DNA from: Ancrocorticia populi
GTDB lineage: Bacteria; Actinomycetota; Actinomycetes; Actinomycetales; Actinomycetaceae
Length of the DNA stretch: 64,000 bases
Assembly: GCF_003123745.1 (NCBI RefSeq)
Contig: NZ_QETB01000008.1
Location: forward strand, 1-64,000
Direction: 5' to 3'
Positions 1-9,588 of this stretch are shown here, one piece after another. Each line of letters starts with the position of its first letter. The first letter of the stretch is position 1. The notes beneath the pieces are model-generated. The model was given only the letters and a program-made list of their open reading frames with translations, did not search any database and had not been told where the DNA came from. Position numbers and translations under genes: made by a program.

Positions 1-473
1 ATCAATCGACTCTGGTGGCAACACCCCCCGGATCATTGAATAGACAGGGGTAGAACACCATGCCAGAGCGACTGACCGACAAGCCCAATCAACACTCGTC
101 AAAAGGACCTGTCAACAAGGTAACGGGGAATTCTCCGCTAGTCGTTAGCGAGTAACTCCAACTCACGCCCTAAACCAAGCGTTTGGCGCCCATTTGTCGT
201 TTTGGGTTGCGCTTGCCGCTATGGGTTGCCGTTAGCGCTGTGGGTTGCCAATATACTGGCAACCCACAGCGCTAACCTACCCCCAACTGTCTGATATGCC
301 TCGCGAGGCGCCAATTGGGGAGCTTCAAGGCCTCCCGCTACCAAAGCGGGAGTGTGTGTAGGGGCTGTTTTCTATGCCTAGGCAGAGTACGGCGTTCGCA
401 GGTGGAGGCGTGTGGGTTTTGTGTTTGTGAGAGGTTTGCCAAAAAGCGGGCGGCTGAGGTTGGGCAATATGAG
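1..473. other. Non-coding region left of tRNA-Arg
   Basis: No convincing gene is visible in this 473-base stretch. It holds the 19-bp repeat and palindrome cluster at 203-276, and a smaller perfect hairpin at 332-352 with 8-bp arms and a 5-nt loop. Neither is followed by a clear T-run. The hairpin at 332-352 could end minus-strand transcription coming from the tRNA gene, but this is only inferred. Confidence 0.6.
203..276. repeat. Three 19-bp direct repeats ending in a perfect palindrome
   Basis: The octamer TGGGTTGC starts at 203, 222 and 241, exactly 19 bp apart, and recurs inverted at 259-266. The last units form a perfect 20-bp inverted repeat (231-250 and 257-276) around a 6-nt loop. 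There is no T-run on either side, so a simple intrinsic terminator is unlikely. A protein-binding site, an element end or iteron-like repeats are possible, but nothing in the sequence decides between them. Confidence 0.75.
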
Positions 474-546
474 TACCCCGAACAGGATTCGAACCTGCGA
501 CCTTCTGCTCCGGAGGCAGACGCTCTATCCACTGAGCTATCGGGGC
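474..546 (-). tRNA. tRNA-Arg (anticodon CCG)
   Basis: The minus strand folds into a 73-nt cloverleaf. The acceptor stem pairs 540-546 with 475-481 (first pair G-U), the discriminator base is A, the anticodon CCG is at 511-513, and the T-loop is TTCGAAT. No CCA is encoded. A TAGTAT -10-like hexamer lies at 557-562 on the minus strand, about 10 nt upstream of the mature 5' end. The tRNA reads CGG codons and sits divergently beside argS, whose product would charge it. Confidence 0.95.
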
Positions 547-645
547 GTACCGCAACATACTAGCAGCTTGGCGGGCCTCGCTTGCGCGTGAACGGCGTCC
601 GTGCGTGGTGAGATAGGCGACGAATGTGAGCAGTGATGAGCGCAA

Positions 646-675
646 TTCGGTGGGGAGGGCTAGAACACGTAGAAT
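646..675 (+). promoter_or_regulatory. Putative argS promoter, leaderless
   Basis: A TAGAAT hexamer at 670-675 ends 7 nt before the GTG at 683, with a weak -35 candidate (TTCGGT) at 646-651, 18 bp upstream. No Shine-Dalgarno sequence precedes 683, so transcription probably starts at the start codon. Inferred from sequence only. Confidence 0.45.
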
Positions 676-682
676 CTGCTGC

Positions 683-2359
683 GTGACTCCTGAAGAACTT
701 GGTAAGGCAATTGCTGCGGCGCTGAAGGCCGCGGTTGATGACGGAACATTCTCCATCGAGGGTGAGCTGCCCGAGGTGCGCGTTGAGCGCCCGCGATCGC
801 GCGAACATGGCGATTGGGCAACGAACGTTGCTATGCAGCTGGCGAAGCGCGCGGGGATGAAGCCGCGGGACTTTGCGGATCTGCTGGCAGTCCGTCTCCG
901 CGAGATCAGCGGCGTGGACTCCGTGGAGGTAGCTGGGCCCGGCTTCCTCAACATCCGCCTATCTGCCGGCGCCGCGGGTGAGCTCGCGCGGACGATCCTT
1001 ACCAAGGGTGCCGATTATGGCCGCTCCGATTCAGCCGCGGGGCACACCGTGAACCTAGAGTACGTGTCCGCAAATCCCACCGGCCCGATCCATATAGGTG
1101 GTGCCCGATGGGCTGCCGTGGGTGATTCGCTAGCTCGGATTCTCGCGTTCTCCGGCTCGGACGTTGTACGCGAGTACTACTTCAACGATCACGGCAATCA
1201 GATTGATCACTTCTCCGCCTCACTGTTGGCCCGCGCGCACGGCCGCCCCGTCCCGGACGATGGTTACGGCGGTCAGTACATTGAGGACATTGCCAACACT
1301 GTGATTGTGCAAGCGATCGAGGCTGGAGATCCTGACCCCCGCTCGTTGCCAGACGATGAGGCTCAGGAAGTGTTCCGCGCTCGCGGTGTTGACCTCATGT
1401 TCGGCGAGATTCAAGATTCGCTGCACGAGTTCCGCTCGGATTTCGACGTGTATTTCCACGAACAGTCGTTGCACGAATCGGGCGCGGTGGACCGCGCGAT
1501 TGAGCGCCTGCGCGAGCAGGGTGCCCTTGTGGAGAAGGACGATGCCCTATGGCTGCGTTCTACTGATTACGGGGACGATAAGGACCGCGTGATCATCAAG
1601 TCCAACGGCGAGAAGGCGTACTTCGCGGCTGATATCGCCTACTACCTCGATAAACGTGAGCGTGGGGCGGACCAGTGCGTATACATGCTGGGCGCCGATC
1701 ATCACGGCTATATCGGGCGTATGTACGCCATGGCGCGAGCCTTTGGCGATGAATCTGGCACGGGCAAGAACATGGAGATTTTGATTGGGCAGCTGGTCAA
1801 TCTAGTCCGTGGCGGAGCGGCCGTGCGGATGTCTAAGCGCGCTGGCACGGTGGTCACGATGGAGGACCTCGTGGATGCAGTGGGCGTGGATGCGGCACGC
1901 TATTCGCTGGTACGCGCCTCTGTGGATACAACGCTGGAGCTCGATCTAGATCTCGTTGCCTCACATTCGAACGAGAACCCGGTCTACTACGTACAGTACG
2001 CTCACGCCCGCACCTGCGCGGTGTCCCGCAACGCGACCGAACACAAGGTGGCGCGCGAGGACGGCTTTAAGCCCGAGCTGCTTGAAGCCGCCGATTCCGA
2101 GCTGCTCGGAAGCCTCGCGCGCTTCCCGGATATTGCCGCTCAGTCAGCCACCTTGCGCGAGCCCCACCGCGTGGCGCGCTATCTCGAGGAACTAGCAGGC
2201 TCGTACCACACCTGGTATGCAAAGGCCCGTGTCACTCCTCGTGCTGATGAGGAAGTTACTGATCTTCACCGGACCCGCCTCTGGCTCAACGACGCTACCC
2301 GCCAAGTATTGGTCAACGGACTGGGCTTGTTGGGAGTCTCGGCACCGGAGAGAATGTAG
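683..2359 (+). CDS. argS: Arginyl-tRNA synthetase
   Basis: Class I synthetase that attaches arginine to tRNA-Arg in the cytoplasm. The 558-residue product has the ArgS N-terminal domain, the HIGH-type motif HIGG at about residues 137-140 after ANPTGP, and the second signature MSKR at 383-386 followed by [10 protein letters not shown]; a DALR-type anticodon-binding domain fills the C terminus. The reading frame is open further upstream to 626, but the GTG at 683 ([10 protein letters not shown]) matches the usual actinobacterial N terminus and lies just behind a -10 element. It is followed after 27 nt by lysA, an order common in actinobacteria, so the two are probably co-transcribed. Confidence 0.95.
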   Translation: MTPEELGKAIAAALKAAVDDGTFSIEGELPEVRVERPRSREHGDWATNVAMQLAKRAGMKPRDFADLLAVRLREISGVDSVEVAGPGFLNIRLSAGAAGELARTILTKGADYGRSDSAAGHTVNLEYVSANPTGPIHIGGARWAAVGDSLARILAFSGSDVVREYYFNDHGNQIDHFSASLLARAHGRPVPDDGYGGQYIEDIANTVIVQAIEAGDPDPRSLPDDEAQEVFRARGVDLMFGEIQDSLHEFRSDFDVYFHEQSLHESGAVDRAIERLREQGALVEKDDALWLRSTDYGDDKDRVIIKSNGEKAYFAADIAYYLDKRERGADQCVYMLGADHHGYIGRMYAMARAFGDESGTGKNMEILIGQLVNLVRGGAAVRMSKRAGTVVTMEDLVDAVGVDAARYSLVRASVDTTLELDLDLVASHSNENPVYYVQYAHARTCAVSRNATEHKVAREDGFKPELLEAADSELLGSLARFPDIAAQSATLREPHRVARYLEELAGSYHTWYAKARVTPRADEEVTDLHRTRLWLNDATRQVLVNGLGLLGVSAPERM

Positions 2360-2386
2360 TGAGTGTTCGCCACTGAAAGGAAACCG

Positions 2387-3763
2387 ATGACATCGCCGCT
2401 GGAACACCTTGCTGCCCCCGAACCAGATGGTTCGCCCTCGGGTATTTGGCCCATGAACGTGGACCGGGTGGGAGGCGAGCTGACAATCGGTGGAGTTTCA
2501 GCTTCCGATCTGGTGGCTCAGTTCGGTTCGCCCCTGTATGTCATTGACGAAGGGGACATGCGGGCCCGCGCCCATGCGTGGAAGTCCGCGATTGATGAGA
2601 GCTTCGCCGATCTAGCCGGGGGAGATGTTTTCTATGCCGGTAAGGCGTTCCTGAGCGTTGCGGCGGCCCGCTGGATGGCCGAGGAAGGCCTGAGCATAGA
2701 CACGTGTTCGGAGGGTGAGCTTCGCACGGCGATCGCGGCCGGCGTTCCCGGATCGAAGATTGGCCTGCATGGCAATAACAAATCCCGGGCTGAAATCGAG
2801 TTGGCGCTTCAGGCGGGGGTGGCGCACGTCGTCGTCGACTCTCTAGCAGAACTCGCCCTCGTAGAACAGGTAGCGGGCCAACGTGGCCAAACTGCACCCA
2901 TAGTCTTGCGGGTAACAACTGGGGTACACGCGGGCGGCCACGAATATATCTCGACGGCGCACGAGGATCAGAAGTTCGGACTATCCATCTCAACTGGGGC
3001 CGCCTTGCGTGCGGTGGAGGAAACCCTCGCCGCTTCGCACCTGGAGCTGGTGGGGCTACATTCCCACATCGGCTCGCAGATTCTTGCAGTGGAGGCTTTC
3101 CAAGCGGCGGCCAACGCCATTCTGGCCCTCCGTGCTGAAATCTCCGCCCTCCACGGAGTCACGGTGCCAGAAATCGATTTTGGCGGCGGATACGCGATTC
3201 GCTACACGGTAATCGACGACGTCCCGCCTGCACCGCTCACCTACACGGCCGCACTTGCCGGCGCGGTGACGGCTCACGTTGTCGAATCCGGGCTTGCCGC
3301 CCCGCGGGTTTCCATCGAGCCGGGCCGCTCCATCGTTGGCCCCGCAGGCATCACCCTGTACACAGTTGGCACGATCAAGAATGTTGAGCTGGAGGAAGGC
3401 TCGCGCCGCTACGTATCTGTTGACGGCGGCATGAGCGATAATATCCGGCCAGCGCTTTACGAGGCCGATTACACGGCGGCGCTTGCCAGCCGCGAGCCCT
3501 TTGACGAGCAGGTTCGTTCACGCGTGGTAGGAAAGCACTGCGAGAGCGGAGATATCCTAGTTAAGGACGTTGCACTCAGCGCCAGCCTTGGTCCGGGCGA
3601 TCTGCTGGCAGTGCCAGCCACGGGCGCTTACGGGCGCTCCATGGCCTCAAACTACAACATGCTGCCGCGCCCGGGCGTCGTGGCTGTCAGCGACGGCAGC
3701 GTCAAGCAGCTCATCCGGCGGGAGACCGTTGAGGATCTGCTCACCTTTGATGAGGATGCTTAG
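2387..3763 (+). CDS. lysA: Diaminopimelate decarboxylase
   Basis: PLP enzyme that decarboxylates meso-diaminopimelate to lysine, the last step of lysine synthesis; it also sets the balance between lysine and peptidoglycan precursor. The 458-residue protein has the fold-III alanine-racemase barrel with the Schiff-base lysine in FYAGKAF (about Lys86), a HSHIGSQ motif, the EPGRSIVG stretch and the CESGD active-site segment near the C terminus. The ATG at 2387 has the purine-rich GAAAGGAAA just upstream; an in-frame GTG at 2363 is less likely. It follows argS closely and is convergent with aroD. Confidence 0.95.
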   Translation: MTSPLEHLAAPEPDGSPSGIWPMNVDRVGGELTIGGVSASDLVAQFGSPLYVIDEGDMRARAHAWKSAIDESFADLAGGDVFYAGKAFLSVAAARWMAEEGLSIDTCSEGELRTAIAAGVPGSKIGLHGNNKSRAEIELALQAGVAHVVVDSLAELALVEQVAGQRGQTAPIVLRVTTGVHAGGHEYISTAHEDQKFGLSISTGAALRAVEETLAASHLELVGLHSHIGSQILAVEAFQAAANAILALRAEISALHGVTVPEIDFGGGYAIRYTVIDDVPPAPLTYTAALAGAVTAHVVESGLAAPRVSIEPGRSIVGPAGITLYTVGTIKNVELEEGSRRYVSVDGGMSDNIRPALYEADYTAALASREPFDEQVRSRVVGKHCESGDILVKDVALSASLGPGDLLAVPATGAYGRSMASNYNMLPRPGVVAVSDGSVKQLIRRETVEDLLTFDEDA

Positions 3764-3789
3764 GCTGTTGGACGCTTAGGCTCTCGGAC

Positions 3790-4626
3790 TCAGGCCTCCT
3801 CTGCCCACTTCTCAATTGTGGTCAGAATCGGCTTGAGAACGGATGCCGGAACCTGACCTGGGGCGGAAGCATCCCCAACGGTCGCGAACGTGGCGGATGA
3901 TCCGAACAGGCTGCCGGCCACACGTGAGATGGTTCCCGTGGGGCCCATGGCCGCGGTGATGATCGGGATGTTGAGCTTTTGGCTAGCCTGCCAGGTTGCC
4001 TGCATGAGGGCCAGAGTATCGCCCGCGTCCTTTGGCATGCACACGAACTTGGCGATATCTGCGCCGGAATCCTCCATTGCCGTGAGCGTATCCACGATCG
4101 ATTGGGTGCTGGGCGTTGCCTTGAAATCGTGCACGGAGGCCACGACGCTGCTTCCGGCCGAATGCGCGGCATGCAGAATCGTCGCTATGACTTCGCGGCC
4201 GCGGGAAAGCTCTACGTCAATACCCGCCACGGATCCGGAGTTGGCAAGAGTGGTGAGCAGACGAATGTACTGGCCGGTGGCTAGATCCTTCTCCCCGCCT
4301 TCGGGCGTGGTGCGGAAGGTCGCAAGGATGGGCAGCGGCGTTCGGGAGCGGAGGATCGCGGCAGCATGCGTGATTGCACTGGGATCTAGCGCATGCTCAT
4401 AGCAATCAATGCGCCACTCCACGATGTCCGAAATAAAGGTGGGTTTGGAACCCTCAAGTCCGTTTGTGTCATATGCGAGCTCACGCCCCTTGTAGTCTTC
4501 GAGCTTTTGGCCGCCCAGCTCAAGGGCCTGCCTCTCCAGTTCCTCAAGAGTCCTTGGCGTAATCGGGGTGATGATTTTAGGGCAATCTTTACCCAAGATG
4601 ACACCGTCAAGATTTGCAAATGCCAT
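3790..4626 (-). CDS. aroD: 3-Dehydroquinate dehydratase, type I
   Basis: Shikimate-pathway enzyme that dehydrates 3-dehydroquinate to 3-dehydroshikimate through a Schiff base. The 278-residue protein shows the type I signatures in order: EWRID (70-74), FRTTPEGGE (104-112), the catalytic His in SVHDF (about 166), the Schiff-base Lys in IAKFV (about 193), an SR pair (234-235) and SAPGQ (254-258). The ATG has a GAGAGG ribosome site 6-7 nt upstream. The gene points against its neighbours and interrupts the lysA-hom order. Many actinobacteria use the unrelated type II enzyme, so this class is noteworthy. Confidence 0.93.
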   Translation of the reverse strand: MAFANLDGVILGKDCPKIITPITPRTLEELERQALELGGQKLEDYKGRELAYDTNGLEGSKPTFISDIVEWRIDCYEHALDPSAITHAAAILRSRTPLPILATFRTTPEGGEKDLATGQYIRLLTTLANSGSVAGIDVELSRGREVIATILHAAHSAGSSVVASVHDFKATPSTQSIVDTLTAMEDSGADIAKFVCMPKDAGDTLALMQATWQASQKLNIPIITAAMGPTGTISRVAGSLFGSSATFATVGDASAPGQVPASVLKPILTTIEKWAEEA

Positions 4627-4780
4627 GGTCAGCCTCTCCTCTTCGAATCGCTGCGTCTACGCCTTCAACTTATAACATTGGCCACATTTATAGGACATGC
4701 TTTGGTCCCGAATACACCGTATTGGACAAAGTGAACCTCTGCCGTTTTTGTGGTGGACATCCTCCCAGTTTTCCGGCTTC

Positions 4781-4796
4781 CCCCAGTACGCTGGGG
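4781..4796 (+). promoter_or_regulatory. UNCG-type hairpin in hom leader
   Basis: Six-base-pair stem CCCCAG/CTGGGG closed by the loop TACG, which fits the very stable UNCG tetraloop class. It ends about 8 nt before the AAAGGAG ribosome-binding site of hom. It could affect mRNA stability or translation; no leader peptide or T-run was seen, so classical attenuation is not supported. Confidence 0.5.
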
Positions 4797-4815
4797 ACAT
4801 CTGAAAGGAGAATCC

Positions 4816-6123
4816 GTGGAAGATGTGAGAGTTGCCCTTCTTGGATGTGGCACTGTAGGTAGTCAGGTAGCTCGCCTGCTCGATGAACAAGCGGCGGATC
4901 TGACGGCCCGCGCCGGTGCGTGGCTGCACTTGGAGGGTATCGCTGTACGTGATATCAACGCGCCCCGAGACCAAGCGGTTGACCGAACGTTGCTCACCAC
5001 GGATGCCTCCAGCCTGATTGATGGCGCTGATATCGTGATCGAGTTGATGGGCGGAATCGAGCCCGCTCGATCCTATATCTTGGAAGCCTTCGAACATGGG
5101 GCGTCCGTTGTTACGGGCAACAAGGCCCTGTTGGCTGCTCACGGCCCCGAGCTTTACGAGGCTGCCGCCCGGGCGGACGTGGATCTGTATTACGAGGCCG
5201 CCGTGGCAGGTGCCGTACCCGTTGTATACGGCCTACGCGAATCGCTGGCTGGGGACCGCATCACCGCGGTGCTCGGGATCGTGAATGGCACCACGAACTA
5301 TATTCTTGATGAGATGACCACCAAGGGCCTCGAATTTGATGATGTCCTAGCCGAGGCCCAACGGCTCGGGTACGCGGAGGCGGATCCTACTGCGGACGTG
5401 GACGGTCTGGATGCCGCGGCTAAGTGCGCGATTCTGGCCTCACTCGCCTTCCATTCACGCGTGGCGATGGACGAGGTTCACGTGGAAGGCATCCGTTCCA
5501 TCACGTCCTCTGATATTGCGGCGGCAACGCGGGCGGGATACGTCATTAAACTCATCGCCTCTGCCAAGCGCCGCGAGAACGGTATTGAGGCCACGGTTGG
5601 GCCCACCCTTATCCCAAATTCACATCCGTTGGCTGGAGTACATGGGCCCTTCAATGCGGTGGTGATTGAGGCCGAGGCCGCCGATCGCCTCATGTTCTAC
5701 GGACGCGGCGCTGGCGGTGCCCCCACTGCCTCCGCCGTCCTGTCGGATGTGGTGGCCGCGGCTAGCCATATCGTGGAAGGCGGCCACGCCCCGCGCGAGC
5801 TCATTTACGCGGACCTGCCCGTCCTTTCCCTAGAGGAGAGCGTCGCGCGCTATCAGGTTGAAGTGGCAGTTGACGATACTGTGGGAGTCCTCACCGAGGT
5901 TAGCGGTATCTTCGCCCAGCACGGCGTTTCGATCAGCGCGGTGGCTCAGGACCACGAAAAGATCATCAAGGGTGAAGATGGTCTGCCCGGGCAGGCAGTA
6001 TGCCACCTGACGGTCACTACCCATGCAGCGTCCCACGAGGCGCTTGAAGCAACTATCGCCCAGCTTGAGGATTCGGATGCTGTGGCCGGTATTAATCGCG
6101 TTATCCGAGTAGAGGAGGCCTGA
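4816..6123 (+). CDS. hom: Homoserine dehydrogenase
   Basis: NAD(P)H-dependent reduction of aspartate semialdehyde to homoserine, the branch point to threonine and methionine. The 435-residue protein begins with a Rossmann motif GCGTVGS (10-16), continues with the catalytic domain ([13 protein letters not shown], then [17 protein letters not shown]) and ends in an ACT domain (roughly residues 350-435) that in this family binds threonine for feedback control. The GTG at 4816 has GAAAGGAG 6 nt upstream; an in-frame upstream extension to 4750 lacks such a site. Its stop overlaps the thrC start by one base, showing a coupled hom-thrC-thrB operon. Confidence 0.95.
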   Translation: MEDVRVALLGCGTVGSQVARLLDEQAADLTARAGAWLHLEGIAVRDINAPRDQAVDRTLLTTDASSLIDGADIVIELMGGIEPARSYILEAFEHGASVVTGNKALLAAHGPELYEAAARADVDLYYEAAVAGAVPVVYGLRESLAGDRITAVLGIVNGTTNYILDEMTTKGLEFDDVLAEAQRLGYAEADPTADVDGLDAAAKCAILASLAFHSRVAMDEVHVEGIRSITSSDIAAATRAGYVIKLIASAKRRENGIEATVGPTLIPNSHPLAGVHGPFNAVVIEAEAADRLMFYGRGAGGAPTASAVLSDVVAAASHIVEGGHAPRELIYADLPVLSLEESVARYQVEVAVDDTVGVLTEVSGIFAQHGVSISAVAQDHEKIIKGEDGLPGQAVCHLTVTTHAASHEALEATIAQLEDSDAVAGINRVIRVEEA

Positions 6124-7223
6124 TGGCTCATCAGTGGCAGGGCGTAATTTCCGAGTACCGCGAACGGCTCCCGTTCGCTGAGTCTGATCCGATCGTCTCG
6201 CTGGGTGAGGGAGGAACACCGCTGGTTCATGCTCGCGCGCTGGACGAGCGTACGGGCGCCCGCGTGTACGTCAAGGTCGAGGGAATGAATCCCACGGGTT
6301 CCTTCAAGGATCGCGGCATGACAACCGCGATCTCGAAGGTGTTGCAGTCCGATACGCAGGTGGTTGCCTGCGCTTCCACGGGCAACACCTCCGCATCGGC
6401 CGCCGCATACGCGGTGGCGGCGGGCCTGAAGAGCGCCGTGATCCTACCCGCAGGCAAGATCGCCGCAGGCAAGCTGGCTCAGGCAATCGTGCACGGCGCC
6501 CATTTGGTGGCCGTAGACGGAAACTTCGATGATTGCCTCAACATCACCCGTGCCCTGACCGAACGCTATCCCGTAGCGCTCGTGAATTCGGTGAATCCCT
6601 ACCGGCTCCAGGGGCAGAAGACCGCCGCTTTTGAAATCGTTGACTATCTGGGAGACGCCCCCGATATTCACGTGTTGCCCGTGGGTAATGCCGGCAATAT
6701 CTCCGCCTATTGGATGGGGTACAACGAATATGCCGGGCGCCCCACGATTGCGTCCCTCGATGAGTCTGCGGCCCATATGCCGCCGATTTCCACGAAGGTG
6801 CCCCAGATGTGGGGTGTTCAGGCATGGGGGGCCGCGCCGCTAGTTCTGGGCCATCCGGTTGAGAAGCCGGAGACCGTGGCAACGGCCATCCGCATCGGAA
6901 ATCCCGCCTCCTGGAAGTTTGCCGAAGCTGCCCGCGATGATTCCCACGGCTGGATCGATCGCGTGACGGACGATCAGATTCTCAACGCACAGGCGATCTT
7001 AGCCGCGGAGGTCGGGGTGTTCATCGAGCCCGGTTCCGCCGCCTCGATTGCCGGCCTCCTTAAGGCTGCCGAAGCCGGGAAGGTGCCTGAAGGCGCCACG
7101 ATTGTCTGTACCGTAACGGGTAATGGTCTGAAGGACACGGCCACGGCTTTGGGTGGGCGCGAGCTCGATTTCGATCCGATCGCACCTACTCCTGAAGCTG
7201 CCGCCGCCGCACTGGGGTTCTAA
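6123..7223 (+). CDS. thrC: Threonine synthase
   Basis: PLP enzyme converting O-phosphohomoserine to threonine. The 366-residue protein has the PLP lysine in [11 protein letters not shown] (about Lys62), the [13 protein letters not shown] phosphate/substrate loop and the glycine-rich PVGNAGNI segment that binds PLP phosphate. It is the compact threonine synthase form found in actinobacteria. Start and stop each overlap the neighbouring genes by one base (TGATG and TAATG junctions), so translation is probably coupled within hom-thrC-thrB. Confidence 0.95.
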   Translation: MAHQWQGVISEYRERLPFAESDPIVSLGEGGTPLVHARALDERTGARVYVKVEGMNPTGSFKDRGMTTAISKVLQSDTQVVACASTGNTSASAAAYAVAAGLKSAVILPAGKIAAGKLAQAIVHGAHLVAVDGNFDDCLNITRALTERYPVALVNSVNPYRLQGQKTAAFEIVDYLGDAPDIHVLPVGNAGNISAYWMGYNEYAGRPTIASLDESAAHMPPISTKVPQMWGVQAWGAAPLVLGHPVEKPETVATAIRIGNPASWKFAEAARDDSHGWIDRVTDDQILNAQAILAAEVGVFIEPGSAASIAGLLKAAEAGKVPEGATIVCTVTGNGLKDTATALGGRELDFDPIAPTPEAAAAALGF

Positions 7224-8122
7224 TGCGTGAGACCGCGCGCGCACGCGTTCCCGCTACCTCCGGGAACCTCGGCCCTGGGTTTGATTGCATGGGTATGGCC
7301 CACGATCTGTGGGACGAGGTTTCGGTACGTGCCTTTTTTAACGACGACGACGAAGCACCGCCCTCCGCCCACATCAACATCACGGGCGAAGGGGCAGATT
7401 ACCTTCCTCGCGATAACTCGCACCTTGTGGTGCGGGCGTTGCGGCGCGGGCTTGATCAAGTGGGTGCCCCACAACCGAGCCTAGAGCTGACGTGCGTCAA
7501 CGGTATTCGCCAAGGGCGGGGTCTCGGATCGTCGGCCTCGGCCATTGTGGCGGGACTCTTGCTAGCACGAGGCTTGGTCGAGGATCCGCAGACTCTGAGT
7601 GATCAGGTGATTCTTGAGCTAGCCACACAGTTCGAAGGTCATCCCGATAATGCCGCCCCCGCCATCTTTGGTGGAGCAGTTGTGGGATGGGTTGATGAGA
7701 GCGGTGCCCACGCTGTTCCGATTCGGGTGCGCGAGGATCTGCGGACAACCCTCTTGATTCCCGAATCTGAACTTCTGACGGAAACAGCTCGTTCAGTGCT
7801 GCCCGAAAAGGTCCCACATAAGGACGCTGCGTTTAATGCGTCGCGAACAGCTCTCTTGGTTTTGGCGTTAGAACACGATCCCTCTGTGCTGTTTGAAGCA
7901 ACCGAGGAGCGGCTGCATCAGCAGTATCGAGCATCGGCCATGCAGCCGTCTGCGGACGCCCTTGCTGCGTTGCGAGAACGCCGAATTCCCGCGGTCATCT
8001 CGGGCGCCGGCCCCTCGATCTTGGTGTTGGGTGAACTGCCCGAAGAGGTGAAGGAAGAGATGGAGAGGACTGGGTTCAGTGCTGTTGGTGGCTTCCCGGC
8101 GCGAGGCGCTTATCTAGTTTGA
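7223..8122 (+). CDS. thrB: Homoserine kinase
   Basis: GHMP kinase that phosphorylates homoserine for ThrC. The 299-residue protein carries the N-terminal ATSGNLGPGFD motif, the ATP-binding GRGLGSSASA loop (about 98-107), and the C-terminal GHMP glycine motif AVISGAGPSILVL. It starts at an ATG overlapping the thrC stop. It is the last gene of the threonine operon; the next gene begins about 90 nt later after a hairpin. Confidence 0.94.
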   Translation: MRETARARVPATSGNLGPGFDCMGMAHDLWDEVSVRAFFNDDDEAPPSAHINITGEGADYLPRDNSHLVVRALRRGLDQVGAPQPSLELTCVNGIRQGRGLGSSASAIVAGLLLARGLVEDPQTLSDQVILELATQFEGHPDNAAPAIFGGAVVGWVDESGAHAVPIRVREDLRTTLLIPESELLTETARSVLPEKVPHKDAAFNASRTALLVLALEHDPSVLFEATEERLHQQYRASAMQPSADALAALRERRIPAVISGAGPSILVLGELPEEVKEEMERTGFSAVGGFPARGAYLV

Positions 8123-8174
8123 AATTGCTGGGTGTCCCTAAAGTCCTAACCCTGGGTCGTGTCCACAACTAGGA

Positions 8175-8197
8175 TCGGCAATAGCAAGAATTGCCGA
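8175..8197 (+). promoter_or_regulatory. Perfect inverted repeat before radical SAM gene
   Basis: TCGGCAAT (8175-8182) and ATTGCCGA (8190-8197) form a perfect 8-bp stem with a 7-nt loop. The right arm ends inside the weak ribosome site GAGAGG (8196-8201). A TAGGAT hexamer at 8170-8175 abuts the left arm, so the repeat could be an operator at the transcription start or an RNA hairpin that limits translation. Confidence 0.5.
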
Positions 8198-8212
8198 GAG
8201 GACAGGCCACCT

Positions 8213-9343
8213 GTGCACACGAATAATCCACTCCCTATTGGTTCGGTTCGTCCGTCGAATTATGCCTATGATCGTGCGCCCATGATTGTGTATTGGGAGC
8301 TCACGTTGGCCTGTGATCTGGTGTGCCGTCATTGCCGGGCAAAGGCGATGCGCCGGGCCCTGCCAGGAGAGCTTTCCACCGACGAATGTAAGGCAGTTCT
8401 TGACAGCATTCTCGATTTTGGCGATCCGCTCCCACACCTGATCCTTACGGGCGGCGATCCTCTCCGGCGGGACGACCTAGAGGAGATAATGAGTGCTGCC
8501 CGCGAGCGTGGCATCGGGGTATCCCTCTCGCCTTCGGCCACTCCGCTTCTCACCCGCGAGCGCATGGCCACGCTGAAGGACGCTGGAATGCAGGCGATGT
8601 CGCTCAGTTTGGACGGTGCTACCGCCGCCACGCATGATGGCATCCGGCGTGTAGAGGGGACGTTCGATCACACGGTTGAGGCGATGGAATGGGCCCATGA
8701 GCTAGACATTCCGCTTCAGGTCAACACATTGGTGGCTGAACAGACTATCGGTGACCTTGAGGGGATCCGCGAGCTGATGGAACAGCACGACATCATGCGA
8801 TGGACTCTGTTCTTCTTGATTCGGACGGGGCGCGGCCTGATGCTTTCGGAGATCGAACCGGCGGAGGCGGAGAAGGTACTTAGGTGGGCCGACCAGCTTA
8901 ATGAGATTGAGCCTTTCGAGGTTCGCACCACCGAGGCTTTGCATTTTCGGCGTGTGGCCGCCCAGCGGATGATGGCGGAAGGCATGACGCCGGAGCAGGT
9001 TCGGGCAACGAAACTTGGGCGTTCTTTTGGTGTGCGCGATGGCAACGGAATCGTGTTTGTGAATAACCAAGGCAACGTCACTCCCTCGGGCTTCCTGCCA
9101 AAGATTCTTGGCAACGTCAAAGAGCGTTCGATCGTAGACATGTATCGGAACGATCCGCTTATGCACTCCCTACGCACGCCCGAGAGCTTCGGTGGAAAGT
9201 GCGGCGTGTGCGAGTTCAATAATTGGTGTGGCGGTGGGCGCTCGCGTGCCTACGCCGTGAGCGGAGATCCACTAGCCGCCGATCCGATGTGTCTTTATGT
9301 GCCGGCCCAGTTGCGGCAGCCGCAACCCGTTTCGGGCGTGTAG
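8213..9343 (+). CDS. Radical SAM/SPASM protein, TIGR04053-like
   Basis: Iron-sulfur radical SAM enzyme of unknown substrate. With the GTG at 8213 the protein has 376 residues. The radical SAM cysteines are in CDLVCRHC (Cys34, 38, 41), followed by the LTGGDPLRR motif; the C terminus has a SPASM/twitch-type cluster region with cysteines in KCGVCEFNNWCGG and a last one in DPMCLY. The overall pattern, including VYWELTLACD, GKCG-CEF and SRAYAV-GDPLA, fits the family I know as TIGR04053. An in-frame GTG at 8159 is an alternative start. Similar folds act in haem or peptide modification, but no precursor peptide is visible nearby. Confidence 0.8.
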   Translation: MHTNNPLPIGSVRPSNYAYDRAPMIVYWELTLACDLVCRHCRAKAMRRALPGELSTDECKAVLDSILDFGDPLPHLILTGGDPLRRDDLEEIMSAARERGIGVSLSPSATPLLTRERMATLKDAGMQAMSLSLDGATAATHDGIRRVEGTFDHTVEAMEWAHELDIPLQVNTLVAEQTIGDLEGIRELMEQHDIMRWTLFFLIRTGRGLMLSEIEPAEAEKVLRWADQLNEIEPFEVRTTEALHFRRVAAQRMMAEGMTPEQVRATKLGRSFGVRDGNGIVFVNNQGNVTPSGFLPKILGNVKERSIVDMYRNDPLMHSLRTPESFGGKCGVCEFNNWCGGGRSRAYAVSGDPLAADPMCLYVPAQLRQPQPVSGV

Positions 9344-9588
9344 GCGCAGAGCGGCGTTTCCTAGTTCACTTTGCGGAAATAGTGCATCCTGTGGGTGAAG
9401 CCTGCTAAAGTAACCACGTACCGACAGATATACATATATGTTCGGTAAGGCATCAAAGATCTCTCGGATGAGTCATTCCGTGAAATCATTTCGCGCAATT
9501 AGTCAAGATGCCATCCTCTAAGTACTCAGCCGAAGCCATTTCGGCTACAGCAAAGCGAATGTAACAGGCTTTGCAAGGAAGGAAACTC
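9344..9588 (+). promoter_or_regulatory. Long rho leader region with hairpins
   Basis: The 245-base gap before rho has no gene. It contains a 7-bp hairpin at 9528-9546 (AGCCGAA/TTCGGCT), the self-complementary ACATATATGT near 9432, and a possible -10 (TAAAGT) at 9406-9411. A long structured leader would fit autogenous control of rho by termination, known in other bacteria; here it is an inference. Confidence 0.4.

Noticed and set aside
60-155. Possible 31-residue protein starting MPERLTDKPN
   Set aside because: Too short, not recognised, and no strong ribosome site; not enough to call a gene.
2360-2386. Lysine or threonine riboswitch before lysA
   Set aside because: The gap is only 27 nt, far too short for a known riboswitch.
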